A stretch of DNA of 8,241 nt from JBGTKH01 sp041744735 (GCA_041744735.1 JBGTKH010000682.1:1-8241), one strand, 5' to 3'. Counted from the stretch's first letter, positions 1-7,670 are shown. A program made the numbers and translations. Notes: generated from the sequence alone by a model not told the origin.

Positions 1-3000
1 GGCACGCAGTGCCGCGTCGTTAGGCACGGCTAAAGCGCCGTACAGCCACGTCGCAAACGCCGCCGGGTCATCGGGATTCTTCTCCAGCGCCGACAGAGCG
101 CTGTTGATCGCTGGACGCGATAGAGCGGTGGCTGCTGAGGCCAAAGCGATTAGCTCGGGCTCGTCTGACAGCAAACGCGCGGCTTGGTTCATGGTCCACA
201 GCGAACGCAGTGCGAGCGCCGCGCCGTTGCCTTTCAGTATTTCGGCCGTATGGGGGCTATTCCAAGCGATTTGCAGTTCCGTCAGCGCTTCCTCATCGAG
301 TTGACCGGCCAACGCACTGGACAGCAGCCGCCAACTAAAGGCGTCGTGGACGGCCGCGATTTGCAAACGCTCGCGCAGCGCGAGCAGCTTCGCAGCGTCG
401 GCCTGCCGCTCGGCGTATCGCCCTTTGGTCTTCTCGTACAGCTTGGCCAACTCGCCACGCGGCTTGAACTTCGCGCCGGACAAATCGGCCAGCAGCTTCG
501 CAGCCGCGGCATGCATATCCGCGTTGCCGATTAGCAGCAGTTGGCCGGGCGCCAGCCAGACCACCGCTTGTTGGTCGTTGACGTTCAGTGCGGCACGAAC
601 GGCCGAGCGGAACTGGTCGGCTTCCTTCAGCGCCGCTTCGACGGCCTTGTTGTAGTCGTTCAGCTTGCTGAGTTCTTCGGTCGACGGCAGCGCGATCAGC
701 GATACGTTGTAGGCCCATGCCGAGACACCGTCGCCACGGCGGTCCGTGCTCGCAACGATTGAACCTTTGTCAAGGTGCCAGTTCATCCGCGCCGGCTGCA
801 AGAGCCAGTCGAGCGCTTGAGCAACGGTGGCGCCGCGCAGGTCGAGATCCGTCACGCGCACGTCTCTTTGAACGAGAAGTGTCGCCGCGTCCTGCACGCT
901 GCCGGGAACCAGTGTGACGCTGATGCCCGCGGCCTCGGCAATTTCACGGAGCGACTGCTCGATCGACTTGTCGCGGATCACGAGGTCCAGCTTCTTGCCC
1001 AACTCGGGCATTTGCTTCGTCCAAGCGGCGACTTGCTCGCCGTGGATTTCTTCCAGCGCTGCCAGACTCTCGGCCGCCGTTTGGCCGTCGCTTTCACCGA
1101 AATTCGTGGCGGCATAATCCAGGAAGTAAGCACGCAACAGCGCAGCGCGGGCCGCCGCCAGATCGTTCTTGCCTCGTAAATCGTGCGCCGACTTGAGCGC
1201 ATCCTGCGCCGCCTTGACCAGCGACTCAGCAGCAGGAGCGATCGCTGCGGCCGTGTAATCCCAATCGCCCCCTGCGACGTCCTTGCTCTTTTCTTCCACA
1301 TACTTCAGTGCCTGTTCTCGGTTGGCAAGACCGCGCGTCGAAAGCCCAAGTCCATAAGCTTCGGTCGCTGCGTGCGCTCCCCCGCCGCGCTGGAATATCG
1401 GGGCGATTCCACGGCCACCGAATCCGCTGCCACCAAATCCGCCGCCGGCCGGTGATGCGGACAGCCGCTCGAATCCCTTTCTTTTGTAGCTTTCCGAAGG
1501 AGCAGGACGCGACGCGGGCATTGGTGCCGCAGGCGACGCCAATCCCGGCAGCTTGCCGGCAATCGCCCCGTTGGTCGAGGTCCCCAATTGGCGCCGCGCC
1601 GGCAACGGATTGGCAAACCGCGAGAGAGTTGTCGAATTCACCGACAGCCTATCCACCGATTGCAGCATGTTCTGCCCGTTAAACAACGTCAGCGGAATGC
1701 CGTCGCGAACATTGTCGATATCGAATTCTGAACCGAAGAAGCCTTCCCAGCGCGTGCCTTCGGGAAGCGGCACGGGGACCAGCATGCGGCGCGGCGGGCG
1801 GGCCGGCGCGTCGAGCTGCTTGGCTTGCTGCTCATCAACCGCCACGAAGCTGGTGTATTGGCTCATCAGCCGGTAGTCCAGCGCCAGCGCGGTGACCTCT
1901 TCCTCGACGGCCGGCGAACCGGCGTAATAGGTTTGCTGCATCAAGTCTTCGATCTTCTGTCGCGCCCACACTTTCGCCAGCACGTCGTGCGCGGGTTGCT
2001 TGTCGGGCAGGCTGACAGTCAGCGGCCAGTTTACGTCTTCACCTTCTACGTTGCCGCGGATCGTGATCTTCTGATCGCCACCGCCCGCGTAACGCCCGAA
2101 CAGGATCACCGGCCGCCCGGCCCACAGTTCGGGAATCTTGGCGGGGAACGTTTCGGCGACTTGCAAACCGCCCCAGTCGATCTTGATCTTCGCAAGCTGT
2201 GCCCGCTGAATGCGAGTCATCACTTCTTGCGTGAGCGCGACGGTGTCGTCCTGCAAGCCCAGCATCTTCCCCATGCCGCCGCCTTGCCGAGCGACGCCGT
2301 CCACCAGGAACATGTTGGGCGAGCTGCCGATGCCGATGCACCAAAAGCGAATCTGGTCGCCGCAGTTCTTCCCCACGTGCTCGATGATCTCCGCTTCGTT
2401 GCCGATGTAGCCGTCGGTGAGCATGACGACGATGCGAAGCCGCTCTTTGTCGATCGGCTCATCGATCGCCAACTTCACGCCCTTGAGCATCTCGGTCCCG
2501 CCGCCGCCCTGTAACGCCGCGGTGAAATTCAACGCCCGTTTGATGCTCGCGTCATTGACCGACACGGGATTTTCAAACAGCTTGTTCGCTTGACTTGCGA
2601 AAGTGATGACTTGCACCGTGTCTTTGTCGCGGCACAGCCTCAGCATGTTCTGCATGGCGTCGATCACTTTGGCCGTGGGCTGGCCAGACATCGAGCCGGA
2701 GACGTCCACCAAGAACACAATCTCGCGCGGCGGGCTCTTCTCGAGCCGCTCGTCTTGTTGCGGCTGAATCATGAGCATGAAGTAGCCGTGGCCCAGACGG
2801 CGAACGTCGGGCGTGTGGCTGGGGCTTTCAGCCCCAGGCACTCCTGCCGTGTGAGCCAGCACCGCCATCGCCGGCTTCTCGCCTACAACGTCATAGCGCA
2901 GCACGAAATCTTTGTTTGGCAGCGAATCCGCGGGTGAAAGTCGCACATGGGCTTTCGCGTCGCCGGACTTAGCCATTTCGACCTGATGATTGGAGACTTT

Positions 3001-3786
3001 CAAATCCTGGATGGGAACGCCGGCGTCCAGGTTGAGTGACAGAGAAATGTCATGCCCGTTGCGGAAACCGGGCTTGAGCACGGGCGGGCTGATGCGCGAC
3101 GCATCGGGCACGCGCGTCGTGTTTGGCGCGGGCGGCGAAACTTTTCCTTGTAACTCCCCGGGCGTCGGCGCGGGCGATGCAGTTGGCGACCCCGGGTTGT
3201 ACCGCGGCCCAACGACCATCGGGAAATGAAACTCGTACGTTCCCATGTCGTACTTCAGCACGTCAACGTACGAAATCTCGATCCGCACCTCTTGCCCCGG
3301 CTCGATGTTGCCTACCGATTGCGTGAAGATATTGGGGCGTTCCTGTTCGAGCAGTGCGGCCGTCTGCCCGGCCAGCAGCGCCTGTTCATAAATCTGCCGT
3401 GCCTCGGCGCGCCGTTTGATCACGCCCACAATCTTTCGCTCGCCGATGACCATTGTCATGTCGTCCACCGCGGCTTCGTGCGGCAGCGGGAAAACGTAGA
3501 CGGCTTCGATCTTCTCTTTGGTCGGGTTGTGGAACGTCTGCGTGACTTTGACGCGGGCGATGAAACCGGAAACGTCGGCCGTTACATCGGTGTGCTTCAA
3601 CGGGCATTCGACGATCGTGGCGTCGTCCTTCACAATCCGCAGAGCGCCCTGCGTGACATCCTTCTCGAGCGCCGCTGCCTTGTCTTCGGGCGTGACCTCT
3701 TTGGCCGTCGCCGTGCCGATTAGCGTCGTGAGAAGCAGTAGCAGCGGACAGCAAACGACAGCGATAAAACCATTGCGGCGGGTCAT
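1..3786 (-). CDS. Secreted VIT-VWA protein with glycine-rich linker and STN-like domain (C-terminus beyond window)
   Basis: The frame is open from ATG at 3786 to base 1 (1262 residues, no stop), so the gene continues past the left edge. The start is fixed by AAGGAG seven bases upstream and a signal peptide (residues 1-28, basic start, Leu-rich core, ATA|KE cleavage). A VIT domain follows (about 55-190; VFPLPHEAAVDDM), then a Pro-rich loop (about 193-245) and a VWA domain (about 354-540) with a complete MIDAS: D361, S363 and S365 in DVSGSMSG, T431 in GGGGTEM, D458 in MLTDG. The motif YTSFVAVDE, usual after VWA in this family, ends near 651. Residues 778-803 are Gly-rich. Residues about 930-1014 resemble an STN/secretin short domain. 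The remainder looks helical. VIT-VWA proteins generally mediate metal-dependent protein contacts outside the cytoplasm; the partner is unknown. It lies downstream of a toxin-antitoxin pair and hairpin repeats, so it probably has its own transcription start. The VIT-VWA call is firm; the STN call is moderate. Confidence 0.93.
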   Translation of the reverse strand, partial: MTRRNGFIAVVCCPLLLLLTTLIGTATAKEVTPEDKAAALEKDVTQGALRIVKDDATIVECPLKHTDVTADVSGFIARVKVTQTFHNPTKEKIEAVYVFPLPHEAAVDDMTMVIGERKIVGVIKRRAEARQIYEQALLAGQTAALLEQERPNIFTQSVGNIEPGQEVRIEISYVDVLKYDMGTYEFHFPMVVGPRYNPGSPTASPAPTPGELQGKVSPPAPNTTRVPDASRISPPVLKPGFRNGHDISLSLNLDAGVPIQDLKVSNHQVEMAKSGDAKAHVRLSPADSLPNKDFVLRYDVVGEKPAMAVLAHTAGVPGAESPSHTPDVRRLGHGYFMLMIQPQQDERLEKSPPREIVFLVDVSGSMSGQPTAKVIDAMQNMLRLCRDKDTVQVITFASQANKLFENPVSVNDASIKRALNFTAALQGGGGTEMLKGVKLAIDEPIDKERLRIVVMLTDGYIGNEAEIIEHVGKNCGDQIRFWCIGIGSSPNMFLVDGVARQGGGMGKMLGLQDDTVALTQEVMTRIQRAQLAKIKIDWGGLQVAETFPAKIPELWAGRPVILFGRYAGGGDQKITIRGNVEGEDVNWPLTVSLPDKQPAHDVLAKVWARQKIEDLMQQTYYAGSPAVEEEVTALALDYRLMSQYTSFVAVDEQQAKQLDAPARPPRRMLVPVPLPEGTRWEGFFGSEFDIDNVRDGIPLTLFNGQNMLQSVDRLSVNSTTLSRFANPLPARRQLGTSTNGAIAGKLPGLASPAAPMPASRPAPSESYKRKGFERLSASPAGGGFGGSGFGGRGIAPIFQRGGGAHAATEAYGLGLSTRGLANREQALKYVEEKSKDVAGGDWDYTAAAIAPAAESLVKAAQDALKSAHDLRGKNDLAAARAALLRAYFLDYAATNFGESDGQTAAESLAALEEIHGEQVAAWTKQMPELGKKLDLVIRDKSIEQSLREIAEAAGISVTLVPGSVQDAATLLVQRDVRVTDLDLRGATVAQALDWLLQPARMNWHLDKGSIVASTDRRGDGVSAWAYNVSLIALPSTEELSKLNDYNKAVEAALKEADQFRSAVRAALNVNDQQAVVWLAPGQLLLIGNADMHAAAAKLLADLSGAKFKPRGELAKLYEKTKGRYAERQADAAKLLALRERLQIAAVHDAFSWRLLSSALAGQLDEEALTELQIAWNSPHTAEILKGNGAALALRSLWTMNQAARLLSDEPELIALASAATALSRPAINSALSALEKNPDDPAAFATWLYGALAVPNDAALRA
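2819..2837. repeat. Hairpin palindrome inside the long VIT-VWA gene
   Basis: CTGGGGCT and AGCCCCAG form a perfect 8-base stem around TTC. It encodes part of a Gly/Ala/Pro/Ser-rich loop (GVPGAESPSH) between the VIT and VWA domains, in frame. It looks like a palindromic repeat element that landed in a tolerant surface loop, but a single copy in this window cannot prove that. Confidence 0.55.
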
Positions 3787-3800
3787 GACAACACTCCTTG
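3787..3800 (-). promoter_or_regulatory. Ribosome binding site of the long VIT-VWA gene
   Basis: Read on the minus strand, AAGGAG stands seven bases before the ATG at 3786. It is a strong Shine-Dalgarno match at normal spacing and supports this start, which also begins a good signal peptide. Confidence 0.75.
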
Positions 3801-3821
3801 TGAATGAGCTGGTGATTTGCA

Positions 3822-3851
3822 TTTCGGAGTGCGGTGACTCGTCACCGCTTT
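3822..3851 (+). repeat. Hairpin repeat, copy A
   Basis: This 30-base unit contains the palindrome GCGGTGACTCGTCACCGC at 3831-3848 (two 8-base arms around TC), followed by TTTA. It matches the reverse complement of 5095-5124 at 29 of 30 positions. It lies 36-65 bases upstream of the long VIT-VWA gene, so it would be in that gene's leader or promoter region. It looks like a dispersed REP-type hairpin repeat. A role as terminator or as recombination end is inference. Confidence 0.8.
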
Positions 3852-3866
3852 AGGAGTTTTGGACTA

Positions 3867-3890
3867 CCAAAGCGGCGAGGAATCGCCACA
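3867..3890 (-). repeat. Hairpin repeat, copy A' (downstream of the PIN gene)
   Basis: The unit has a 5-base stem (GGCGA at 3874-3878, TCGCC at 3883-3887) around GGAA. Ungapped, it matches 5093-5116 at 20 of 24 positions in the same orientation, and it faces copy A across a 15-base gap. It follows the restored stop of the PIN gene (3946) by about 55 bases. On the minus strand the stem is followed by GCTTTGG, so it could help end toxin-antitoxin transcription, although the T run is short. Confidence 0.65.
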
Positions 3891-3945
3891 TCACAATATA
3901 GACGAACGGCGCCGGTGGCTGGTTCTGCTGGGCTGACGATCACGA

Positions 3946-4381
3946 TCATGGCAACTCCTGAACCGTGATGTCCGGGAAGTTTGCCAACTGGTTGTCGTTG
4001 GTCAGGTACACATCGCAGCCGGATTCGATGGCCGCTGCGAGATGGAGGGCATCCGCGAGTCCGTACCGCTTTGGCTGAGCGGGCGGGGTCGCCCGGGTAC
4101 GTGTGGCCGCCCCGGATAGCGCTGGCGCGATCGTGCATTGCAGCAGTGAGGCTGACCGTACACAGATTCGGCCCGTGAAAGAAGCGGAAATAGTCCGATA
4201 GCCTCTGGCCGCCACCCGGACCGAAAACGGGAACCAAACATTCGGTGCGGGTCAAATCGCTGATCGCAAAACGATGGCCGGCCTGTTCGAGCTTGGTCAG
4301 ATGGTTCAACGCCCGTTGCTGGTCGGCAGGGCTGCCCTCGACGGCGTAGATGACGACCACAGTGTCCAGATAGTACAGCAC
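3946..4381 (-). pseudogene. PIN-domain (VapC-like) toxin, frameshifted
   Basis: A GTG start at 4381 follows the antitoxin stop (TGA, 4384-4382) with no gap, and GGAGG lies a few bases upstream. The first frame gives a clear PIN N-terminus: MLYYLDTVVVIYAVEG, then SDLTRTECLV. The downstream half (YGLADALHLAAAIESGCD, then YLTND) sits in a different frame and ends with TGA at 3946-3948. Removing one base from the C run at 4110-4113 joins them into 144 residues, a normal length for a PIN toxin, with all four expected acidic residues (D6, E47, D110, D129). Intact PIN toxins are Mg-dependent ribonucleases that cleave RNA such as tRNA or rRNA. As read, the product would lose D110 and D129 and be inactive. 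The segment from about residue 91 to 105 is longer and more Arg/Pro-rich than I expect. A sequencing error in the C run is the main alternative to true decay. Confidence 0.85.
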
Positions 4382-4687
4382 TCACGGCCCTCCTAGCGAA
4401 ACTCCGCGACGCGCGTTATCCAGTTCCCGGTCTCGCTCGGCGTCTTCAGCCTGGCGCGCATCGTCTTCGACGCGCAAATCCGCGGCCGAACGGCCGGGGA
4501 AGCCGCGGGAGCGCTGCTCGGCTGCGATTTCCCGGATCACGTCCGCCAGGCCGCGCTGTGGATCAGCCGGCGCCGCGGCACGGATCGTCACTCGCACGGG
4601 GCCGGGCGGCAAACGTGATTGATGCGTGAGTTGCAGGAGACCACTCGCATCCAGCATGGCGTCAATTGTCTCTTCGGAAACATTCAT
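4382..4687 (-). CDS. Antitoxin-like protein paired with the PIN toxin
   Basis: This is a 101-residue cytoplasmic protein. The ATG at 4687 has AAGGAG eight bases upstream, which decides it over upstream in-frame starts whose translation looks non-coding. The N-terminal part (ETIDAMLDASGLLQL, then PPGPVRVTI) resembles the short beta-rich, AbrB/AF2212-like antitoxin pattern 'theta-a-x-G-L-x-L ... P-G-x-V-x-V-T-I', where a swapped hairpin would bind DNA. The C-terminal half (LADVIREIAAEQRSRGFPG, then a run rich in E, D and R ending RDRELDNARRG) is helical, highly charged and probably wraps and blocks the PIN active site. It is immediately followed by the toxin gene, the usual antitoxin-first order. 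Autoregulation of the pair through the palindrome at 4746-4760 is likely but not shown. The family name is from memory of the pattern. Confidence 0.78.
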   Translation of the reverse strand: MNVSEETIDAMLDASGLLQLTHQSRLPPGPVRVTIRAAAPADPQRGLADVIREIAAEQRSRGFPGRSAADLRVEDDARQAEDAERDRELDNARRGVSLGGP

Positions 4688-5092
4688 CGCAAACTCTCCT
4701 TCGTCCCATCGTAGCCGGAATGGCATGCATTGTCGACGCACGCAGATCGTCGTGGACGATGATCGGAACATCAAGACGGCGTGACGATCCTTTACGGTTT
4801 CACTCCGCCAACTACATCGGACACAAGCCTGAACCTCTCGCCGACGAGCGGCGAGGATCGGACCGAACGCCTGGTTCCAATCTCGAATGGTGCCGCGGCC
4901 GGCTCGCCAGCCGTGCCGCGACGAGCGTCGCAGCGTGTACGAACTCTTTCCCGGTTCCACATGCCGAGTACTCGACCATCGACGTCGTCTCGCCGATCCG
5001 CACTGTTTCTCCGCAGACTCCGAAACAGTGGCACGTCAATCGAGTCGCCGAACAGGGCCATCCTGCCATGTCACGCGGAATATCCCAAATTC
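4688..5092. other. Gene-free stretch upstream of the toxin-antitoxin pair
   Basis: About 400 bases lie between the antitoxin start and the hairpin repeat after the second VIT-VWA gene. Several overlapping reading frames are open on both strands, as expected at this GC content. None has a convincing ribosome site or a recognisable domain, and none of the translations looks like a known family. Besides the antitoxin ribosome site and the palindrome at 4746-4760, I see nothing definite. It could include remnants of a decayed gene. Confidence 0.5.
4746..4760. promoter_or_regulatory. Palindrome, possible toxin-antitoxin operator
   Basis: ATCGTC and GACGAT form perfect 6-base arms around GTG. The site lies about 60 bases before the antitoxin ATG at 4687, where an autoregulatory operator of a toxin-antitoxin operon is normally found. 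The repeat is seen; binding is inference, and short palindromes also occur by chance. Confidence 0.35.
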
Positions 5093-5124
5093 CCAAAGCG
5101 GCGACGAGTCACCGCACTCCGAAA
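5093..5124 (-). repeat. Hairpin repeat, copy B (possible terminator of the second VIT-VWA gene)
   Basis: It starts 11 bases after the TAG stop at 5138-5136. On the minus strand it forms GCGGTGAC / GTCGCCGC with one G-T pair, followed by TTTGGG. It is 29/30 identical to copy A in inverted orientation and 20/24 identical to copy A' in direct orientation. Its position fits a transcription terminator, but the T run is only three bases, so a REP-type repeat placed after a gene is equally possible. Confidence 0.7.
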
Positions 5125-5135
5125 CTATCTTCGCA

Positions 5136-7454
5136 CTACTTGATCCAATACACTTGTCCGCGCAGTTTAATTAGCAGTTCATCGCCCGCTTGCTGGCGGG
5201 CGAGCACGGCGTTTTCCGTGGCGGTGTTAGCGGCAGTTAGTTTGAAGTAGGCTTCGCTGAACCGCTCGATCGTCTCGATCTTGTCTTCATCCTTTGCGAG
5301 ATCGACGTCTTTGGCGTTGGCAGCGATCCACAACTTGCCGCGCTTGTACAGCGTTTCGTTACCGATGATTTGCACCGAATCGGCCAGGACCTCTTGATCT
5401 TTGTCGATGTTGCGGAACACGACGCCGCCCGCGTTGCCTGCGCCGGGCTCGCCCGGTTTGCCATCGGGGCTAGGTAAGCCACCGCCGCCGCCGAAACCGC
5501 CGGCCTGAGGAGCGGTGGCGGCCTCTTTCAACTGACGCTTTTCCGCGCGCTGAGCGAACCCGGCTTTGCCCTCGGCCTCGTCCAGCCGCAGCAGCAATTC
5601 GCGAGCGCGGTCCGCACCGCGGCGCGTATCGGCCAAGTCGGCCGGGGCCGCTTGATCGTCGGCCAGGAACGACGTGTACGGCGTGAGAATTCCGTACTTG
5701 GTCGACAGAGCCACCAGTTCGTTCACCAGTTCATCGTTGCGGCCGTGCAGATCGATCTCGTCGATGATCTCGCCGATCCGCCGCATGGCCCAAATTTTTT
5801 CGACGAACGCGTACGATTGGTCGCCACTGACGTTGGTCATCTCCGCGGGAAAGTCGAATTTCTGCGACTTGGCACCGACCGTGCCCGTGATCGTCACCTT
5901 GGCCGGTCCCGATTTCTTGTAGCGGCCGGCGATCACCAACTGCTCGCCCTCGAACAGATCGCGCACCTGCCGCGGGTACATGCGGCTGACGGGCGAGCCC
6001 TCTTCGACCTGCACTTCGTCGAACTCGAAAGCCACCTCGACGCCGCTCATCACCGGCGAGCTGATCTTGTCGTACAAGCGGGCGACGTGCGTCTCGATGT
6101 TCTCGTCGGGCCGCACGAATTCGCTCTGTCCGTAGTTTTCGTCCGACAAGCGATCCAGCAGCCGGCTGTTCAAGTCGTAGCCGACGCCGAAGCTGATGAT
6201 GCGCGAGTCAAGTTGATTTTTCTGTTTCACGTTTCCGACGATCTTCGATTCGTTCGTCTCACCGGCCGTCGGCAATCCGTCCGTGAGAAACACAATGAAA
6301 TTCGGGCGCGACTTGTCTTGAATCATCCCCAGCGCCGTGGCCAGCGCCCCGTCGATGTTCGTGCTGCCGCCCGCGTAAATGCCGTCGACGAAACCGAGTG
6401 CCGCTTTGCGCGTCTCTTCGTCGTATCGTTGCAGTTCGGGCCGGAACGATTCGACTGTGCTGTCGTATGCCACGACGTTGAACAGGTCACCTTCGCGGAG
6501 GTTGTTGAGTACGAACTTCAGCGCGTCGCGCGCCTGTTCAATCTTCTTGCCACTCATGCTGCCGCTGCGGTCGACCACGAAGATGGCGGTCTTCGCCGGA
6601 CGCTCGGCCGATTCGGGCTTAATTTCCGGGCTGGCCAGCAGCAGAAAGTAGCCATCCTCATTGACGTCGGGCCGGTAGCTGATCACGCTGGCACCCAGCG
6701 AACCGGCGGCCGTGTCGTAGAACAAACGAAAGTCGCTCATCGGCACTTGATTCGTGGCTTCATACTTCACAACCGCATGATGCGAATCGGGCCGTGTGAT
6801 CTCGATCGAATGCGTGGGGCTGTACACGCTCTTGATCTCGGCTGTGCTTTCAATCGTGGCGTTCAGCGAAACCTTCTCCACGGGCTGCGAAGTGTACTTG
6901 GCTGTGGAGAGCGGGAACAGGAAGTCGGTAAGCTGCCGGTCCTTGCGCAGCAGTTGGCTGTAACGCAGCGTGACCGTCCGCTCCGCGCCGGGCGGCACCG
7001 GAAAGACGCTGGTCTTGAACATCCCCGTGCCGATCCACTCTAACAGCGCCGGATCTTGATTGCGGCGAATGTAACTTTCGTAAATCGAACGGGCCTCTTG
7101 AGCCGGCAGCAGCTTGGCTTCGTATTCCTTGCCATCGACCATGAACGTCAGTTGGTCCACCGCACCGTCGTACGGCAATGGAAACACGAACTGCACTTCC
7201 ATTTGCCGGCTGCCGGTGTTCACGAACGACTGGCTGACCTGAGCGCGGGCCACCTGATCGACCACACGCGCCTGCAGGCTCAGTTCCTTGATCTTGTACG
7301 ACATCGGCGGCTGTTGCGGCACCGGGCGAAAGATCGGCCGCGGCAACGGCACCGGTTCGGGCGGATTCACCACAATCAACAACCCCTGGCCATACGCGGG
7401 CAGCGACAGCAGGACCATCCAAAACCCGAGTGCTAAAGCGGAAAAGCGTTTCAT
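5136..7454 (-). CDS. Secreted VIT-VWA domain protein (complete)
   Basis: The gene encodes 772 residues. I chose ATG at 7454 over the in-frame ATG at 7508 because it begins a clean signal peptide (MKRFSALALGFW, hydrophobic core, cleavage near AYG|QG at 22) and has AAAAGGG seven bases upstream. A Pro-rich stretch (31-50) precedes the VIT domain (about 52-185; FVFPLPYDGAVDQ). The VWA domain (about 288-470) has a complete MIDAS: D295, S297 and S299 in DRSGSMSG, T365 in GGSTN, D392 in FLTDG. The post-VWA motif LTPYTSFLADD ends at 600, followed by a charged helical stretch and a Gly/Pro linker (651-677). The C-terminal part (about 688-772; VQIIGNETLYKRGKLWI and LRGQVYWIK) resembles a small beta-rich domain often found at the end of such proteins. 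Probable role: metal-dependent protein binding in the periplasm or at the surface; the ligand is unknown. It has the same strand and core layout as the long gene at the left, so the two are likely paralogues, now separated by the toxin-antitoxin pair. Confidence 0.95.
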   Translation of the reverse strand: MKRFSALALGFWMVLLSLPAYGQGLLIVVNPPEPVPLPRPIFRPVPQQPPMSYKIKELSLQARVVDQVARAQVSQSFVNTGSRQMEVQFVFPLPYDGAVDQLTFMVDGKEYEAKLLPAQEARSIYESYIRRNQDPALLEWIGTGMFKTSVFPVPPGAERTVTLRYSQLLRKDRQLTDFLFPLSTAKYTSQPVEKVSLNATIESTAEIKSVYSPTHSIEITRPDSHHAVVKYEATNQVPMSDFRLFYDTAAGSLGASVISYRPDVNEDGYFLLLASPEIKPESAERPAKTAIFVVDRSGSMSGKKIEQARDALKFVLNNLREGDLFNVVAYDSTVESFRPELQRYDEETRKAALGFVDGIYAGGSTNIDGALATALGMIQDKSRPNFIVFLTDGLPTAGETNESKIVGNVKQKNQLDSRIISFGVGYDLNSRLLDRLSDENYGQSEFVRPDENIETHVARLYDKISSPVMSGVEVAFEFDEVQVEEGSPVSRMYPRQVRDLFEGEQLVIAGRYKKSGPAKVTITGTVGAKSQKFDFPAEMTNVSGDQSYAFVEKIWAMRRIGEIIDEIDLHGRNDELVNELVALSTKYGILTPYTSFLADDQAAPADLADTRRGADRARELLLRLDEAEGKAGFAQRAEKRQLKEAATAPQAGGFGGGGGLPSPDGKPGEPGAGNAGGVVFRNIDKDQEVLADSVQIIGNETLYKRGKLWIAANAKDVDLAKDEDKIETIERFSEAYFKLTAANTATENAVLARQQAGDELLIKLRGQVYWIK

Positions 7455-7553
7455 GTCACGACCCTTTTGCGGTGAGAGGAGTTCGGGTGCACCGGCCAAG
7501 ACGCCCATTTACGAGTAAGACGAACCCACGGGGCTTTGGGTTTTCAGCGATTG

Positions 7554-7562
7554 ATTCTATCA
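7554..7562 (-). promoter_or_regulatory. Extended -10-like element for the second VIT-VWA gene
   Basis: On the minus strand the bases read TGATAGAAT, which is TGn plus a hexamer with 5 of 6 matches to TATAAT, about 100 bases before the start at 7454. No good -35 hexamer is seen at 16-18 bases, as is allowed for extended -10 promoters. A chance match is quite possible. Confidence 0.3.
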
Positions 7563-7670
7563 CTTAGTTTCCCAAGCCGCTTACGTGTTTTAGAATAATT
7601 ATCTCGTTTAGCCGCGGCCCATTGGGGAGCGCGGGAGGGCCGCGTCACTCACTCCCCGGTTTGAGCTACC

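Noticed and set aside
1825..2514. A 229-codon open frame on the plus strand
   Set aside because: It is antisense to the VWA part of the long gene, whose MIDAS motifs and continuous frame are clear.
3842..3945. C-terminal tail of the first-frame PIN reading
   Set aside because: It is read past the frameshift through the terminal repeat, while the other frame carries the conserved PIN C-terminal half.
4688..4960. N-terminal extension of the antitoxin frame
   Set aside because: The extension has non-protein-like composition. The ATG at 4687 has a strong ribosome site and begins the recognisable domain.
4666..5250. A 194-codon plus-strand frame across the toxin-antitoxin upstream region
   Set aside because: It overlaps the antitoxin start and the end of the VIT-VWA gene, has no ribosome site, and its translation matches no family I recognise.
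5652..7043. A 463-codon open frame on the plus strand
   Set aside because: It lies wholly antisense to the VIT-VWA gene. Its translation has no domain or signal and reflects the GC-rich codon use of the real gene on the other strand.
7455..7508. Eighteen-residue upstream extension of the second VIT-VWA protein
   Set aside because: It would bury the signal peptide. The ATG at 7454 gives a normal signal peptide and has its own ribosome site.
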